A DNA stretch of 64,000 nucleotides from Alligator mississippiensis (Eukaryota > Chordata > Crocodylia > Alligatoridae), in NCBI RefSeq assembly GCF_030867095.1, contig NC_081831.1, forward strand, positions 63,192,716-63,256,715, written 5' to 3'. Below, piece after piece: positions 24,901-34,700 of this stretch. How positions within the stretch are numbered: position 1 is the stretch's first letter; each line of letters starts with the position of its first letter. The notes beneath the pieces were generated by a model. That model did no database searches. It was given only the letters and a program-made list of their open reading frames with translations, and was not told the origin of the DNA. The translations under genes were made by a program, and so were the position numbers.

Positions 24901-27549
24901 GGCTTTCCTGGTCTGCTCCCTACAGGACCGGACCAGTGCAGAATAATGCTCCTTGGAGGTGACTCCCATCCTCCATCCTTTGTAGGCCTTTCTTTTTAGC
25001 CTCAGGAGGTCTGCTAGGTCCCTGGAGAGCCAGGGGGGCTGCTGTGCCCTCTTGCTGCCTTTCCTCCGAGATGGAATAGACTTAATTTGTGCATTGAGGA
25101 TCGCTCCCTTGAGGAGCAACCACTCTTCTTGAACTCCCCTCTCCCTGCGGTCACAGTCCCTTAGGGCCTCACTGACAAGCCTCCTGAGCTTGTCAAAGTC
25201 GGCTTTCCTGAAGTCAAGGACTTGCGTGTTGCTGACCGACTTGCCAGCTTTTCGGCGGATGGTGAAGGTGATCAGCTCGTGGTCGCTGTCACCCAGCTTC
25301 CCATCGATCACTAGGTCGCCGACTAGGTCCTCCCCAGTAGCCAGCACCAGGTCGAGCAGCGCTTTGCCTCTCGTTGGCCCATAGACTTCTTGAGTCAGGT
25401 AGAGGTCATCCACTCCCACCATTAATAATGTAATAGACTCCCACCATTGTGTCCCCTGTGCCGTGTTCCCCACGGATTTTAACCCAGAGGGTCTCCAGCC
25501 GTCCACCCTGGTCGCCAATATCAGCTTGCAGGGACGCGTAGCTTTCCTTAACATAGAGAGCTACACCCCCGCCCCTTTTCTCTACACGATCCCTCCTGTA
25601 CAGGGTATAGCCATCTATCCCCGTGGTCCAGTCATGGGTGGAGTCCCACCAGGTCTCCGTGATCCCTATGACATCGTAATTGTTTGCACTGAGCAGGAGG
25701 ATGAGCTCCTCCTGCTTATTCCCCAAGCTCCTGGCATTTGTGTACAGGCAGGCAAGCGCCCCCTGGGGGGCTCCTTGCTTGCCCACAGATTTTACCCGGG
25801 TTGGGGCGGGCTCCCTTGAGTGCCATGATCCGCTGGCTTTGCAAGATTTGCTCAGCAGGCCAGCAGTGGCGGTCGTGCCCCCGTCCCCCAGCGGGCTTAG
25901 TTTAAAGCCCGGTGGAGCAGGTCAGCCAGTCTGGCTGAGAAGAGCCTCCTCCCTAGGGGAGAGAGGTGGAGACCATCTCTTCCCAGCAGCTCGCTGCCTC
26001 TCTCGCCAAAGAGCGGGCTGTGGTCATGAAATCCAAAGCCTTCCTGACGACACCAGCGCCGCAGTCTTTGGTTGACCACATAGGGGACAAGTGTATGAAC
26101 TGCCTCTGTCAAAAGCAAGTGCTTGGTCTGAAGCAGTTAACAAGAGCCTCGTGCATCTGCCCCGGTGTTCTTAGCAAAGGCATTTGATGATCAGTTGTGT
26201 TTCTCTTAGCTGTTGTCCGTAGCCCCCTTATCTACTGCTTGGCACAGACCTGGGACTGGCCATGACCATTCCCATCTCGGGCCCAGCGCTCTGGGAATTC
26301 TGCACTTGAGCCTTGATTCCCCGCAGAGGCGGAGGACGCTCTCTGCACACAACTGGTGGAGCTTTCTGCTTGCCCATGTTTCTGTTGCTTTCACTGCTTT
26401 GCAAGAAAGCAGAGGACAGTAGCTGTGTGGGCAAGACCCCAGCTAGAAGAGTATAGTCTGTGCTGGTGTAGCATAGCCTTGGAGAGTATGCCAAGTGGTG
26501 CCTGGCTTTCCAGAAACTGGATTCATCTTTTAATAATCTTGATTAACATTTGGATTCCACTGCCCCCGGGTGCCGGGTAAGAAATACGGCTGTTTGTACC
26601 TACGCCTTGGGCTCATAGAGCGAGCAGGCAAAGAACAGACATTTACTCTGGAGAACAATGGGCTGGCACTACAGTTGAATGATCCTCAAGCACAAACAGA
26701 ACAGAAAATGCCTGCAAATGCCACAACTGGTTTTCCTTCCCTCTCCAAGGACCAGATTTGCAGTGATCTATTACTGTTCTTTCCTGTTGAACTTAAACTG
26801 GGGTTATTTTCACCACTCCTAAACAGCAAACAAAAACCAAACATTAAACAATGTGCTTACAGCATGGCAGTGTCTTAATGCTTTCTAGTGCTGCTTCCGT
26901 GTTGTAACCGGCTGGGGAAAATGTGGTTTGCCCATGCCCCCAAGCTGTTTTCCCCAGACGTGTTTGACAGGGTTTCAGCACATGTCCGTCATTTGGGGAA
27001 TACTGTTAAATGTGATTAATTCCCCCCGTGCGCTGTGTGAGCAAGCTTTGTTTAATGGTTAACTGCTTTGGGGAACTCCCAGGGTTGAACTTGACCTCTC
27101 CACAGGATGATTTTTGCAACAAAAAGGGTTCTCCGTGCTTTTACTCGGGGAACGAGCTGCTTCTATTTTGGAAGTGGCCCAGCACAAGACAACTTCCTTA
27201 AACAAAGCAGACTTGTAACCTGGACCAGGGAAAAGGCAACATGAGAGCTGAACTGGGACTGAGAAATGACAGACACTTGATCTGCTCTAGCTTCCCGGTT
27301 AAAAGGAGAAATGTATGCTTTGCCACATGGTACCTCAGCAAGCCTGATTTTTCCTGGGCTCATTAACAAATCTAGAAATGCTTTCAAAGACATGTTGTTC
27401 TTATTACTTAAAAAAAAATCAACAGCGCTTAGTAATTGCTTGGCTTTTCTTTCTGCAGCTCCTCAGAACTGGATACATCAGTGACCGAAGGATTATTATG
27501 GACCCAGAGTGACCTCCATAGAATAAAAAGTGGCCTTCAGCTCTTCTAA
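785..27549 (+). CDS. LAS1L: LAS1L, last two coding exons (ribosome biogenesis nuclease subunit)
   Basis: This is the 3' part of LAS1L, joined from exons 785-929 and 27459-27549; earlier exons lie left of the window. Known biology: LAS1L is the HEPN-family endoribonuclease that cleaves pre-rRNA ITS2, working in the nucleus with the polynucleotide kinase NOL9 and the PELP1-TEX10-WDR18-SENP3 complex. Seen here: the first exon encodes a segment with FPLGKLPGQ and IDQP, and the last encodes EGLLWTQSDLHRIKSGLQLF before the stop. Both match the recalled C-terminus of human LAS1L closely, including the identical ending GLQLF. The exons join in phase: the first ends with two bases of a codon and the last supplies the third. 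In yeast the Las1 C-terminal tail binds Grc3, so this tail probably contacts NOL9. The separating intron is 26.5 kb and repeat-filled. Synteny supports the call, because human LAS1L also lies tail-to-tail with ZC3H12B. Confidence 0.9.
2345..2516. mobile_element. Possible hAT-type MITE remnant
   Basis: The left side begins CAGGGGCCCCAACC, the form of many vertebrate hAT termini. About 170 bp later lies ggattggggatcac, a rough inverted match. I found no clear 8-bp target duplication, so boundaries and family are weak. Confidence 0.3.
3038..3262. repeat. Imperfect inverted motif in GC-rich intron segment
   Basis: The motif around 3038-3070 (GAGCTGGTGCTCAGTG followed by a GGGGAAAAGC stretch) recurs as its reverse complement at about 3231-3262. 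The two arms are about 32 bp and enclose about 160 bp of GC-rich DNA. It may be a small foldback element or a cruciform-prone remnant. No target duplication was identified. Confidence 0.4.
6775..6870 (-). mobile_element. hAT terminal fragment truncated at the duplication edge
   Basis: From CAAGGGTGTCCAACCC onward, about 95 bases match the reverse complement of the right end of the larger hAT at 15828-19562. Shared features include the subterminal AAGAACTTTTTATCACCC and the CACAGGAAG block. By eye about 11 positions differ, so it is an independent copy of the same family, not part of the duplicated segment. Similarity stops at the GGT where the inverted-repeat arm starts (6868). No second terminus was found nearby, so the copy is cut. 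Confidence 0.75.
7548..7725 (+). pseudogene. CR1 ORF1 C-terminal tail (esterase-like), arm 1
   Basis: The open frame encodes LRRWCRQEGFGF, then GRDGLHLSPLG, and ends LADLLHRALN. CR1 ORF1 proteins commonly carry an SGNH-type esterase domain, and DGLHLS fits its last catalytic block with Asp and His. Only the C-terminal part is left, because the element is 5'-truncated. It ends 110 bp before the ORF2 start codon. Confidence 0.7.
7836..10632 (+). pseudogene. CR1 ORF2 (AP endonuclease + reverse transcriptase), frameshifted
   Basis: This is the replication protein of the LINE. The N-terminal AP-like endonuclease shows YTNARSL, ITETWWD, VYYRPP, GDFNYPDISW and GDSDHELI (about residues 14-222). The RT follows: NYRPISLTS near 507, YLDFKKAFD with Asp at 579, [10 protein letters not shown], and the FADD box at 665-668. 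The frame shifts at about 9972-9984, in a G4A8 run that is one base longer than in arm 2 (G3A2GA5). The C-terminal part continues in another frame from 9970 to 10632 and ends in the usual AYLAGIL-type tail. The start at 7836 is the first Met before the endonuclease. The endonuclease motifs are complete in this copy; the frameshift separates the RT C-terminus. Confidence 0.9.
10721..12601. repeat. Non-LINE part of arm 1
   Basis: This is duplicated intronic sequence downstream of the CR1, mirrored at 21171-23051. An open frame of 145 codons at 12061-12498 is identical in both arms but has no recognisable motif, and a 103-codon frame lies antisense to it. I treat both as chance frames in conserved duplicate DNA. 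Confidence 0.6.
12602..12857 (-). mobile_element. hAT/Charlie-like MITE end abutting arm 1
   Basis: Read on the minus strand, the sequence begins at 12857 with CAGTGTTTCTCAACCTGTGG, a characteristic hAT/Charlie-type terminus. It continues through a GC-rich body toward the arm edge at 12601. No opposite terminus or target duplication is visible, so the element is probably truncated where the duplication arm begins. Confidence 0.5.
14040..14400 (+). repeat. Dispersed repeat, copy A
   Basis: This segment resembles the reverse complement of about 60770-61130. Shared blocks include GGAACAGACACTG, GTCCCTGGACAAG, TCCCAGAACTGAAATATCC and GGATTGGCAT. It ends near CTGTCTGTAGCC. The repeated GTCCCAGGA/TCCTGGGA words suggest a non-autonomous DNA transposon; no coding capacity is seen. 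Confidence 0.6.
15840..16560. other. GC- and CpG-rich left segment of the hAT
   Basis: About 700 bp just inside the left terminus are far richer in G, C and CpG than the surrounding intron (for example GTGGCCGCGGGGCAGG and GGCGCGGCGC). It contains overlapping frames on both strands, as GC-rich DNA usually does, with no recognised domain. It may be the transposon's own promoter region or captured host DNA; the sequence alone does not decide. Confidence 0.55.
16966..18743 (+). pseudogene. Degraded hAT transposase (BED finger, RNase H-like, hATC)
   Basis: Pieces in several frames together resemble the GTF2IRD2/ZBED-like branch of hAT-Charlie transposases. A Met at 16966 starts MANWRKQKIDAECRVF. 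After a shift in a T-run near 17031-17040 follows a BED finger with LCLICQ and KRHYSTKH. Then come LGVDGSTDVSDTAQ (first catalytic Asp region, 17311-17631), LTTDGAPAVIGK (17654-17893), and a C-terminal dimerisation region with STYCCEQLFSRMK, containing the expected Glu (18132-18743). Internal stops and frameshifts between the pieces mean it cannot encode a working transposase. Confidence 0.85.
19571..21170. other. Spacer between arms, right part
   Basis: This is single-copy intronic sequence from the hAT target duplication to the inner edge of arm 2. No coding motif, transposon terminus or RNA gene is recognised. Confidence 0.5.
23140..25786 (-). pseudogene. CR1 ORF2 copy with endonuclease deletion
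   Basis: The RT part is uninterrupted across the site where arm 1 is frameshifted, so the frame from VDDLYLTQE through the RT to the AYLAGIL-type end at 23140 is open. FADD and DFKKAFD motifs are intact. The endonuclease start (Met at 25786) runs through YTNARSL and ITETWWD to VYY and then breaks. There 165 bp present in arm 1 (8193-8357) are replaced by 16 bp, shifting frame and removing the GDFNYPD region. The longest open frame, starting at 25554, reads the upstream part out of frame and should not be taken as the native N-terminus. Confidence 0.9.
25897..26074 (-). pseudogene. CR1 ORF1 C-terminal tail, arm 2
   Basis: Mirror copy of the arm 1 ORF1 remnant, identical at the protein level over the visible frame, with the same GRDGLHLSPLG block and RALN end. 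It is only a tail, because the LINE is 5'-truncated. Confidence 0.7.
26755..27458. other. Final LAS1L intron, right end
   Basis: This is unique intronic sequence between arm 2 and the last LAS1L exon. It ends in a pyrimidine-rich tract (cttggcttttctttctgcag) that forms a strong acceptor. No repeat or gene is recognised. Confidence 0.55.
27459..27549 (+). CDS. LAS1L: LAS1L terminal coding exon
   Basis: One base completes the codon split by the last intron, followed by 29 codons and TAA at 27547-27549. The peptide SSELDTSVTEGLLWTQSDLH continues to a GLQLF ending. This aligns with the recalled human LAS1L end ([20 protein letters not shown]). The acceptor TTCTTTCTGCAG is strong. The exon encodes the C-terminal tail, the part of Las1 that engages the Grc3/NOL9 kinase in fungi. 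It is too short to stand out as an open frame and was found by looking for the missing tail. Confidence 0.9.
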
Positions 27550-27806
27550 CCCAACAGTCCCTCCTTGCTGCCACATCAGACAGGATAAGTGGCGAACAAG
27601 AACATGTAGTGGTGGTGCTGATAGTCGATTTTGGTGGAAAGCAGTTATTCCTGAGGGGAGAATTCTTAAGACTGCTCTTGTCCATGTATGGCTACTTTTC
27701 TGTCGGTCTGTGGTTGAGTTCACATGCCTAGTAACTCCAGTATGTTTAACCAGAAAGATTAATTTTTTTGCTCCGATTTTTGTGGAATAAATTTACGACA
27801 TTGCTT
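27550..27806 (+). other. LAS1L: LAS1L 3' UTR (inferred)
   Basis: This short stretch runs from the LAS1L stop to about 15-20 bp past the AATAAA at 27786. A second AATAAA in an A/C-rich context lies near 27866, so the real end could be slightly later. Confidence 0.6.
27786..27791 (+). terminator. LAS1L polyadenylation signal
   Basis: AATAAA lies 237 bases after the LAS1L stop codon, in an AT-rich context, and is the first canonical signal downstream of the last exon. Confidence 0.7.
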
Positions 27807-28094
27807 AGTGCCAGTACACATTGAAACCCTTCACCCTTTTTTTCCCCCACTTCCTCCCCACCCCCAAATAAACTGTCACCCAATTAAAAGAAAATCTCCC
27901 TGGAGCTTGTTTTTTCCTTTTGTATGCCAGGAGGCTTAAGAAAAAAAAGATACCAGTACATCAAACTTGAGACTTTTCTTTTTAAGTGAAGCTTATGCTC
28001 TAGTGTGTCGTATCACTTAGTAACATATTGATCTGGATTTCCTCTCAGAGAAGACAAATTTATATTAAGTAGGACTCTATATAAAGGGTAAATT

Positions 28095-28178
28095 TAAGGC
28101 AGTCATCCTGGGGCAGGGGACTGGACTCGATCTTCCAAGGTCCCTTCCAGCCCTAATGTCCATGAAAATCTATGAAAT
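28095..28178 (+). mobile_element. CR1 3' end fragment
   Basis: GGACTGGACTCGATCTTCC and TTCCAGCCCTAATGTCCATG followed by an ATCTATGAAAT-type tail match the last ~80 bp of the CR1 copies in the duplication arms. There is no coding sequence. Confidence 0.8.
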
Positions 28179-29400
28179 CCTAGCATACATCTGCCAGTGC
28201 CCCATGGTCAACTCTCCTCCTAATTGTGGTTGGGCATCTGCATAAAAATCCCAGAAATTTCCTTTTTTCTCATGGTAATTGTGGGATGACATTCTGTAAT
28301 AGTCCCAAAGGAACCTGCTGTGTAAGGCAGTGCAGAGGGACTTAGCTTACTACTTGTAATTAAAGTTTTCTACTTACCAGGGTCCAGTCATGCTTCTGGT
28401 GGGGTCGGTGGAAGTCTGTGCTCTGATCTTCAGTGAAGGCACCAGGCTTGTACAATTCATGGAACAATGTATCTGATGCCTCACTGACTGAAATTTGGCC
28501 TCCACTTGGATTTCTACTTCATGTTTTCAAATGAGGAAAAAAAAGTTATCTACTGGAAAGCACTGGCTGGATTTTACTATAAACTCATGCAAAAATTGGG
28601 ATTTATATTGTGTAACACAAGCACTTATTAGGAGTTTGAGCATATGGATTTGTTAAGACTAATACACAAGTGCAGCTAGCACTTTTAAAGGAAAGATTTG
28701 TCTTAAAGCTATCCTTCTCCTTCACATTCCAGGTTACCTGTTTTATAGAAACAGGTGTGTATAGTATAGGAACATTAACAGCAGGTTGGGTAAGTAACTT
28801 TCAAGTAGAGAGCTAATCTCCTAAGATTTAAGTCCATTTCAGAACAGGATCCTTGCACATATCTTTGGATGACAAGGGTGTATTTAGTTCTCTGCCCTGC
28901 ACTTTTCTCGCACACCCCTGTCCTGTGATGGTGCGGTGCCTATTGCCTCAGCCAGACAGCAGAGAACTTTATAAGGCTGCGTGCAGCCTTGACATTATTT
29001 CACTAAAAACAGGGGTGTCAGCCAATGTGAATTAGAGACTAAATGTCACAATGCTAAAAGCAGAGGGGAAAACAGGCTAGAAAACAGGTTGAACATGCAG
29101 TGTTTATGAAGAACAAATCCTTATCACTTCATTTCCTTTGTAAGTTGAGAAACTTTGGAAATAGGGTTAAAAACTCCAGTTCTAAATATAAAATAGAAAT
29201 GGGAAGTAGCTTACATGACCAGTCCATTGAAAGGAGGAGAAACTAGTTTTCTTTACTGCAGCGCTGAATCAGCAATGTATCCCTCAGATACATCTCTGGC
29301 TCCCTGACAAACCCAGTCTGGCTTCACAATCTATTAGTGTATCAATTAATGGGTTAATTAAAGCTGCCAAATAACTCATTTGCAATCTGAATCGGCATGA

Positions 29401-30915
29401 TTCATAGATGTTAGGGTCGGAAGGGACCTCAATAGATCATGGAGTCTGACCCCCTGCATAAGCAGGAAAGAGTGCTGGGTCTAGTTGACCCCAGCTAGAT
29501 GCTCATCTAAGGGTAGGGGAGAGCACCACCTCCCTTGGGAGCCCGTTCCAGATCTTGGCCACTCGAACTGTGAAGTTTTTCCTAATGTCCAGTCTAAATC
29601 TGCTCTCTGCTAGCTTGTGGCCATTATTTCTTGTAACCCCCGGGGGCGCCTTGGTGAATAAATACTCACCAATTCCCTTCTGTGCCCCTGTGATGAACTT
29701 ATATAGGCAGCCACAAGGTCGCCTCTCAACCTTCTCTTGCGGAGGCTGAAAAGATCCAGTTTCTCTAGTCTCTCCTCGTAGGGCTTGGTCTGCAAGCCCT
29801 TAACCATACAAGTGGCCCTTCTCTGGACCCTCTCCAGGTAATCCACATCCCTCTTGAATTGCGGCGCCCAGAATTGCACGCAGTACTCCAACTGCGGTCT
29901 GACCAGCGCCCGATAGAGGGGAAGTATCACCTCCTTGGACCTATTCGTCATGCATCTGCTGATGCACGATAAAGTGCCATTGGCTTTTTTGATGGCTTCG
30001 TCACACTGCTGACTCATGTTCATCTTGGAGTCCACTAGGACTCCAAGATCCCTTTCCACCTCTGTGCCACCCAGCAGGTCATTCCCTAGGCTGTAGGTGT
30101 GCTGGACATTTTTCCTCCCTAGGTGCAGCACTTTGCATTTCTCCTTGTTGAACTGCATCCTGTTGTTTTCTGCCCACTTGTCCAGCCTATCCAGGTCTGC
30201 TTGCAGCTGTTCCCTGCCCTCCGGTATGTCCACATCTCCCCATAGCTTTGTGTCATCTGCAGACTTGGACAGAGTACATTTCACTCCCTCGTCCAAGTCA
30301 CTGATGAAGACATTAAAGAGTATCAGTCCAAGGACCGAGCCCTGCGGGACCCCACTGCCCACACCCTTCCAGGTCGAGACCGACCCATCCACCCCGACTC
30401 TCTGGGTGCGACCCTCCAGCCAACTCGCCACCCACCGGACTGTGTAGTCATCCAAGTCGCAGCCTCTTAACTTGTTCACCAGTATGGGGTGGGATACCAT
30501 ATCGAAGGCCTTCCTGAAGTCTAAGTATACGACATCCACCCCTCCTCCTGTGTCCAGGCGTTTTGTAACCTGGTCATAAAAAGAAACTAGATTGGTCAGG
30601 CATGATCTGCCTGCCACGAACCTGTGCTGATTTTCCCTCAGCATAATTTATCCTGCCGGGCTCTCACAAATGTGAGCCTTGATAATTTTTTCAAAGACTT
30701 TGCCAAGGATGGAGGTGAGACTGACAGGTCTATAGTTGCTCGGGTCCTCCTTCCTCCCCTTTTTGAAAATGGGGACCACGTTGGCCCTTTTCCAGTCCTC
30801 CGGGACTTGGCCTGTGCGCCACGAGCTTTCAAATATTCCCACCAGTGGCTCTGCAATGATGTCGGCCAGTGCCTTCAGCACCTTCGGATGGAGCTCATCC
30901 GGGCCTGCCGACTGA
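29401..30915 (-). mobile_element. CR1 LINE fragment with RT remnant
   Basis: The 3' tail is at 29401 (minus-strand reading ends GTCCCTTCCGACCCTAACAT). RT-derived frames lie at 30881-30648 (VVPIFKKGRK, NYRPVSLTS) and 30644-29610 ([23 protein letters not shown]). The catalytic box reads SADD instead of FADD, and a frame change separates the two pieces near 30646. The family differs from the arm LINE, with many substitutions across the RT. It is 5'-truncated inside the RT. Confidence 0.9.
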
Positions 30916-31764
30916 TGTGAACTACTGGCAGAGTACTTTGTGTACTTCCGTGCCTATTGTGGTACCAACCTTTATGCATACAACCTGAACTGTGTTAAAT
31001 TAAATTTCTATGCTAGACTAACAGAGGTGCCACTGATTTTATTTTTTTTTTAATAGGAGCACAGTCTCTGGAGCAGCAAGGTTTCACTATGTTTAGAGAT
31101 TATTCTCAATGGATGATTTCATTTACGATTATGTAAGAGTCATTAAAAAAATTCTAACATTAACACTGACTGCCATAGCAAACAGTGAAGCCAAATTGGT
31201 TTGCAAAACATTTTATAAAACATTAAGGTTTTTGCAGCTTAGTATGAATTTGTTTTTTTAACTCCTCATGTACTACATTTTGCAGATTCTAGTTTTCTGC
31301 CTCCATTTGGGGAGATTCCATTCATTGACATAAGTTCTACCATCTGGTAGGGCTAAATATTAGCCGTGTGTTTCTTTTTATTTGAAGGGATGTCTTAATG
31401 TTACACACAAAGCAGTTAGCTTATGGAGGTACTGAATTTCTGCTAAAGCTAATCATGCTGTTGAAATACCAGGAGGAATCTCCTTTTTTTAAACAAACAA
31501 CTGACATCAGAATTTAGAAGGATAGTGAATTTCAACCCCATAAAATAGTTAAATCTTGAAGAAATACAGACCCCTTTGGGGAGTCTTTGTACACTTACAT
31601 AAATAAGCGCCTTTACACTGTAGTCCATTGAACTAAATAAGTAACGTTGATACAAGACATTCTGTGTGCTTGTAGGGCCTAGACACTTGGAAGTAAAAAT
31701 ACTGGGGGTTTAAGATTTTGTTTGGACAGTGTTCTTTGAAGTAATGAGCTAGAAACAATGCAGT

Positions 31765-34700
31765 GAAACTTCATGACTTTATTGAGTACATCCATATTTA
31801 AAGCATAACATTAAATGTCCAGAACATACAAACACCTGTGCAAACCTGTTATACATAACTGGGGGAAAGGAGAACAGGTCATTATAAAAAAAACCCTATA
31901 ATAATTTTTCACATGTTCCTTTGAATACCATTAATGCCTTTAAGTACATCAACAGCAGCATGGGGCTTCCCCTTTCCTACCCCTGGGTTATCTTTGTACC
32001 CAATGCAATACGACAGGGCTCAGTTACAGGTTATAAGCCTACTTCCTTTGAGGCTAACTAAATCAGGAGGGAGAGCTTAGTGTGATGTCTAAGCGACTGA
32101 TAGAGCGCTTAACGTTCTTTTGGCTTGAAGTATTGTGGGGCTTTGTATGAACACAGGCATACACACACCAGTCTTGACAAGAAGAAGCCCTATACAAGAG
32201 ATGTTGTCACGTGGTGAAAGTTTCAAGCGCAAAAGGTGAGACACATAATGTTCTGAAAAATGAGAACAGGCAGTAAGGCTGCAGCACTCACACTTCAGGT
32301 AGTCATTTTGGCATATCAAAATGGGGCGGGGCGGGGGACGTCGACACACAACTTGAATTCTGGAGAACAAGATTCTCACTAAAACCACTGTGGTGCCTGT
32401 GAGAAGTGCTTTACTGATCTACTCCTGTTTATCCAGATATTGTAAGGTAAGAAGCAAGTCACAGCCTGTCATGACAGTGTGTTATGGCAGCAAGAGGGAG
32501 ACACCAGCACAAGTGTTACCATCTGCTCCGTGCCTGTTTATTCCATTTTAGTAACGTTCTAAGAATAGGCTCCTGTAGGCAGTTTCTTTTACGCTGTGAC
32601 TATTTGGATTTTTAATCACTGAAGAACTCCAAAAAGGCAAAGGTTCACATTTTCAGAGGCAAACTGGCTTTAAAAAACATTAGAGAAACTTTGGTGATTT
32701 TAATGAGTTTGCTTTAGTTTGTTCTTCTGACCTCTTGCAGAGACCTTCTGTTTTAAAAACAGTTAAATTAAACAATTTTACAAAAAGCTAAGCACATACA
32801 CCCATGCTAGTGAATGCATTACATGCAGCATCAGGTAGAGCATTGCACACTTATTACAGTGATTTACAAAACACCACATACTGGTTTAACATCCATTGTC
32901 ACTCTTTTGTCATTGAGACTTACATTATATTTGGGTCAACCAAAAAACCCAAAGAGATTTTATAAAATTTTACAACAATTAAACAGTAACGTTTAATTCT
33001 ACAAATGAATAAAGCAAACTACTGTAGCTCAAGAGACCAACAACAGGACTTACAGTAGTCAAGTAACCTCTATCCACAAACTAATACAACATATGCTATT
33101 TACAGAAGCATAAATAATTTAGGATAACATCCCAGAAATACATTTGGTTTGTTTCAAATCATAACGCTTGCCTACAACTGAAGGTTATGTGCTCTTCCAT
33201 GACAGATTACATAAAATAATTGAGGAAGATAAAGATCAGCAAACTGGGGGCCCTGGGCTGAAGTCCTGGCCCCACCAGTGTCAATGAGTTAACTTCCACT
33301 GACATCGGTAGGTGAGGCTTTCATTCCCCCCCTCTTTTCTGCAGTTCCTTATCTTGGACTCTGTTAGTCTCATGGGTTTTATTAAAATATAGATTCTGGA
33401 ACTGTTTTGTTAATCTTTTAAAAATATTTAAATAGTGTGCTCTCAAAAAGAGCATTTCTACAAAGTCTTATATTTACAGTACAGACAATTATGCTCACCA
33501 TGTGTTTCTTAAGATCAACTCTTCTATGTTAGAAGAAATCTAAGCTTAAGTGCTGAAAGTTAATGAATGTCAGTATTTTGAATTGACTTGTAAAGATATC
33601 TTAAAACAGAGACATGGATGGCAGAATGATCCGAGTTAAATTGGCTGAACAAGAGACACAAAGCCACTTTTTTAAAAGTTTAAGTAGAAATTCAACAGAC
33701 CATTTCTGCAAGGCTTCGTCGTCCTTTCTGTCCTGCCAAACACTATAAATGTTCTTGACTTATCTTGGAAAAAACTCGGCTTGAGAGGAGTGCCTTAGAG
33801 AAAGGGTATGTTGGATTTACTGTGGTATTACTCCCACCCTTTTCTAAAGGGTCAAGGCCTGAAGACTATTGAATTTACTGTCAAGATGATAAAGTCAGAA
33901 AAAGAATCAGAATGACTGGACAGTTTCTATGAAATAGAGCATCTCCATCAACCATCCCAAACCTCATGCAGTAACCTCTGCTCAGTGTAACAAATAAAGT
34001 ACACACTGAAAGACATCTACCAAACCCTTTGCAAGAGTTTGTATAGTTAGAGAAAAAAGGAACACTTTTCTACATACAGATATTTAATTCCATGCAAGAT
34101 GGAAAAGGTGAGTGCACAAAAGCCTCTTTTAAACCTAAATCATGTTTATGATTTACCTGTGAAGGACAAAGCAGGTTCTACAGCAATTATATTATCGCTA
34201 TATTTATAAACACATGCAGCTGATTCATTAACACCAATTTTTACATAAAATTCCACTGCAATAATGCATCTGTTTAATAAATAGACTAAAGATAACTTTA
34301 TATAATATAATGCTTTTAAGTGTACACACAATATCTGTGCACGCTGTAATAAAGTGGTTTTTGAAAAGTTGTTCTTGTTTGTCTATAAACTACAAGTGCC
34401 CATTTTAAATAAAAAGATCCATAATTACCCATGGGCTACTTCCCTGTGACACACAGTGTCACAAACGTTGTGGTGAAAATGTAATATTGAAGTTAATCTA
34501 GAGATGGTTTTTGTACAGTTTTTTATACAATCAAGAAAAAGAGATACAATTTGTATCAACAAACAAAAGGTCATTTCTGGTTATTTGAGGCATTGCTCTC
34601 AGCTGCTTTTCCCGTACAAGAGAAGATAATACAAACTAATTGGAAAGTAAAAATATAAAATGCTGGTTAATAAAAATTGCTCTGAAAGTTGGTCAAAAGT

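Larger units (their letters stand above)
23052..26120 (-). mobile_element. 5'-truncated CR1 LINE (arm 2 copy)
   Basis: This is the mirror copy of the arm 1 CR1, antisense to LAS1L. Its 3' tail lies at about 23052 and the ORF1 remnant lies toward 26118. It is shorter than the arm 1 copy only by the 149-bp net loss in the endonuclease and one base in a homopolymer. Confidence 0.92.
21171..26754. repeat. Large inverted duplication, right arm (5584 bp)
   Basis: This is the reverse complement of 6868-12601. Its inner edge is AGTGGGGGGACCGCCC and its outer edge is CCCTCTCCAAGGACCA. Beyond these points the flanks of the two arms are unrelated. Scattered substitutions separate the arms (about ten amino-acid differences in roughly 750 aligned ORF2 codons). 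It carries a deletion-plus-insertion in the LINE endonuclease that arm 1 lacks. Confidence 0.95.
27807..31764. other. LAS1L-ZC3H12B intergenic region
   Basis: This is the interval between the 3' ends of two convergent genes. It contains a small CR1 3' fragment and a 1.5 kb CR1 body. Other sequence is AT-rich with no recognised gene. Confidence 0.6.

Noticed and set aside
23140..25554. 804-codon frame as a complete LINE protein
   Set aside because: Its first ~47 codons read the endonuclease out of frame, a result of the 149-bp net loss. Only the part from VDDLYLTQE on is native ORF2.
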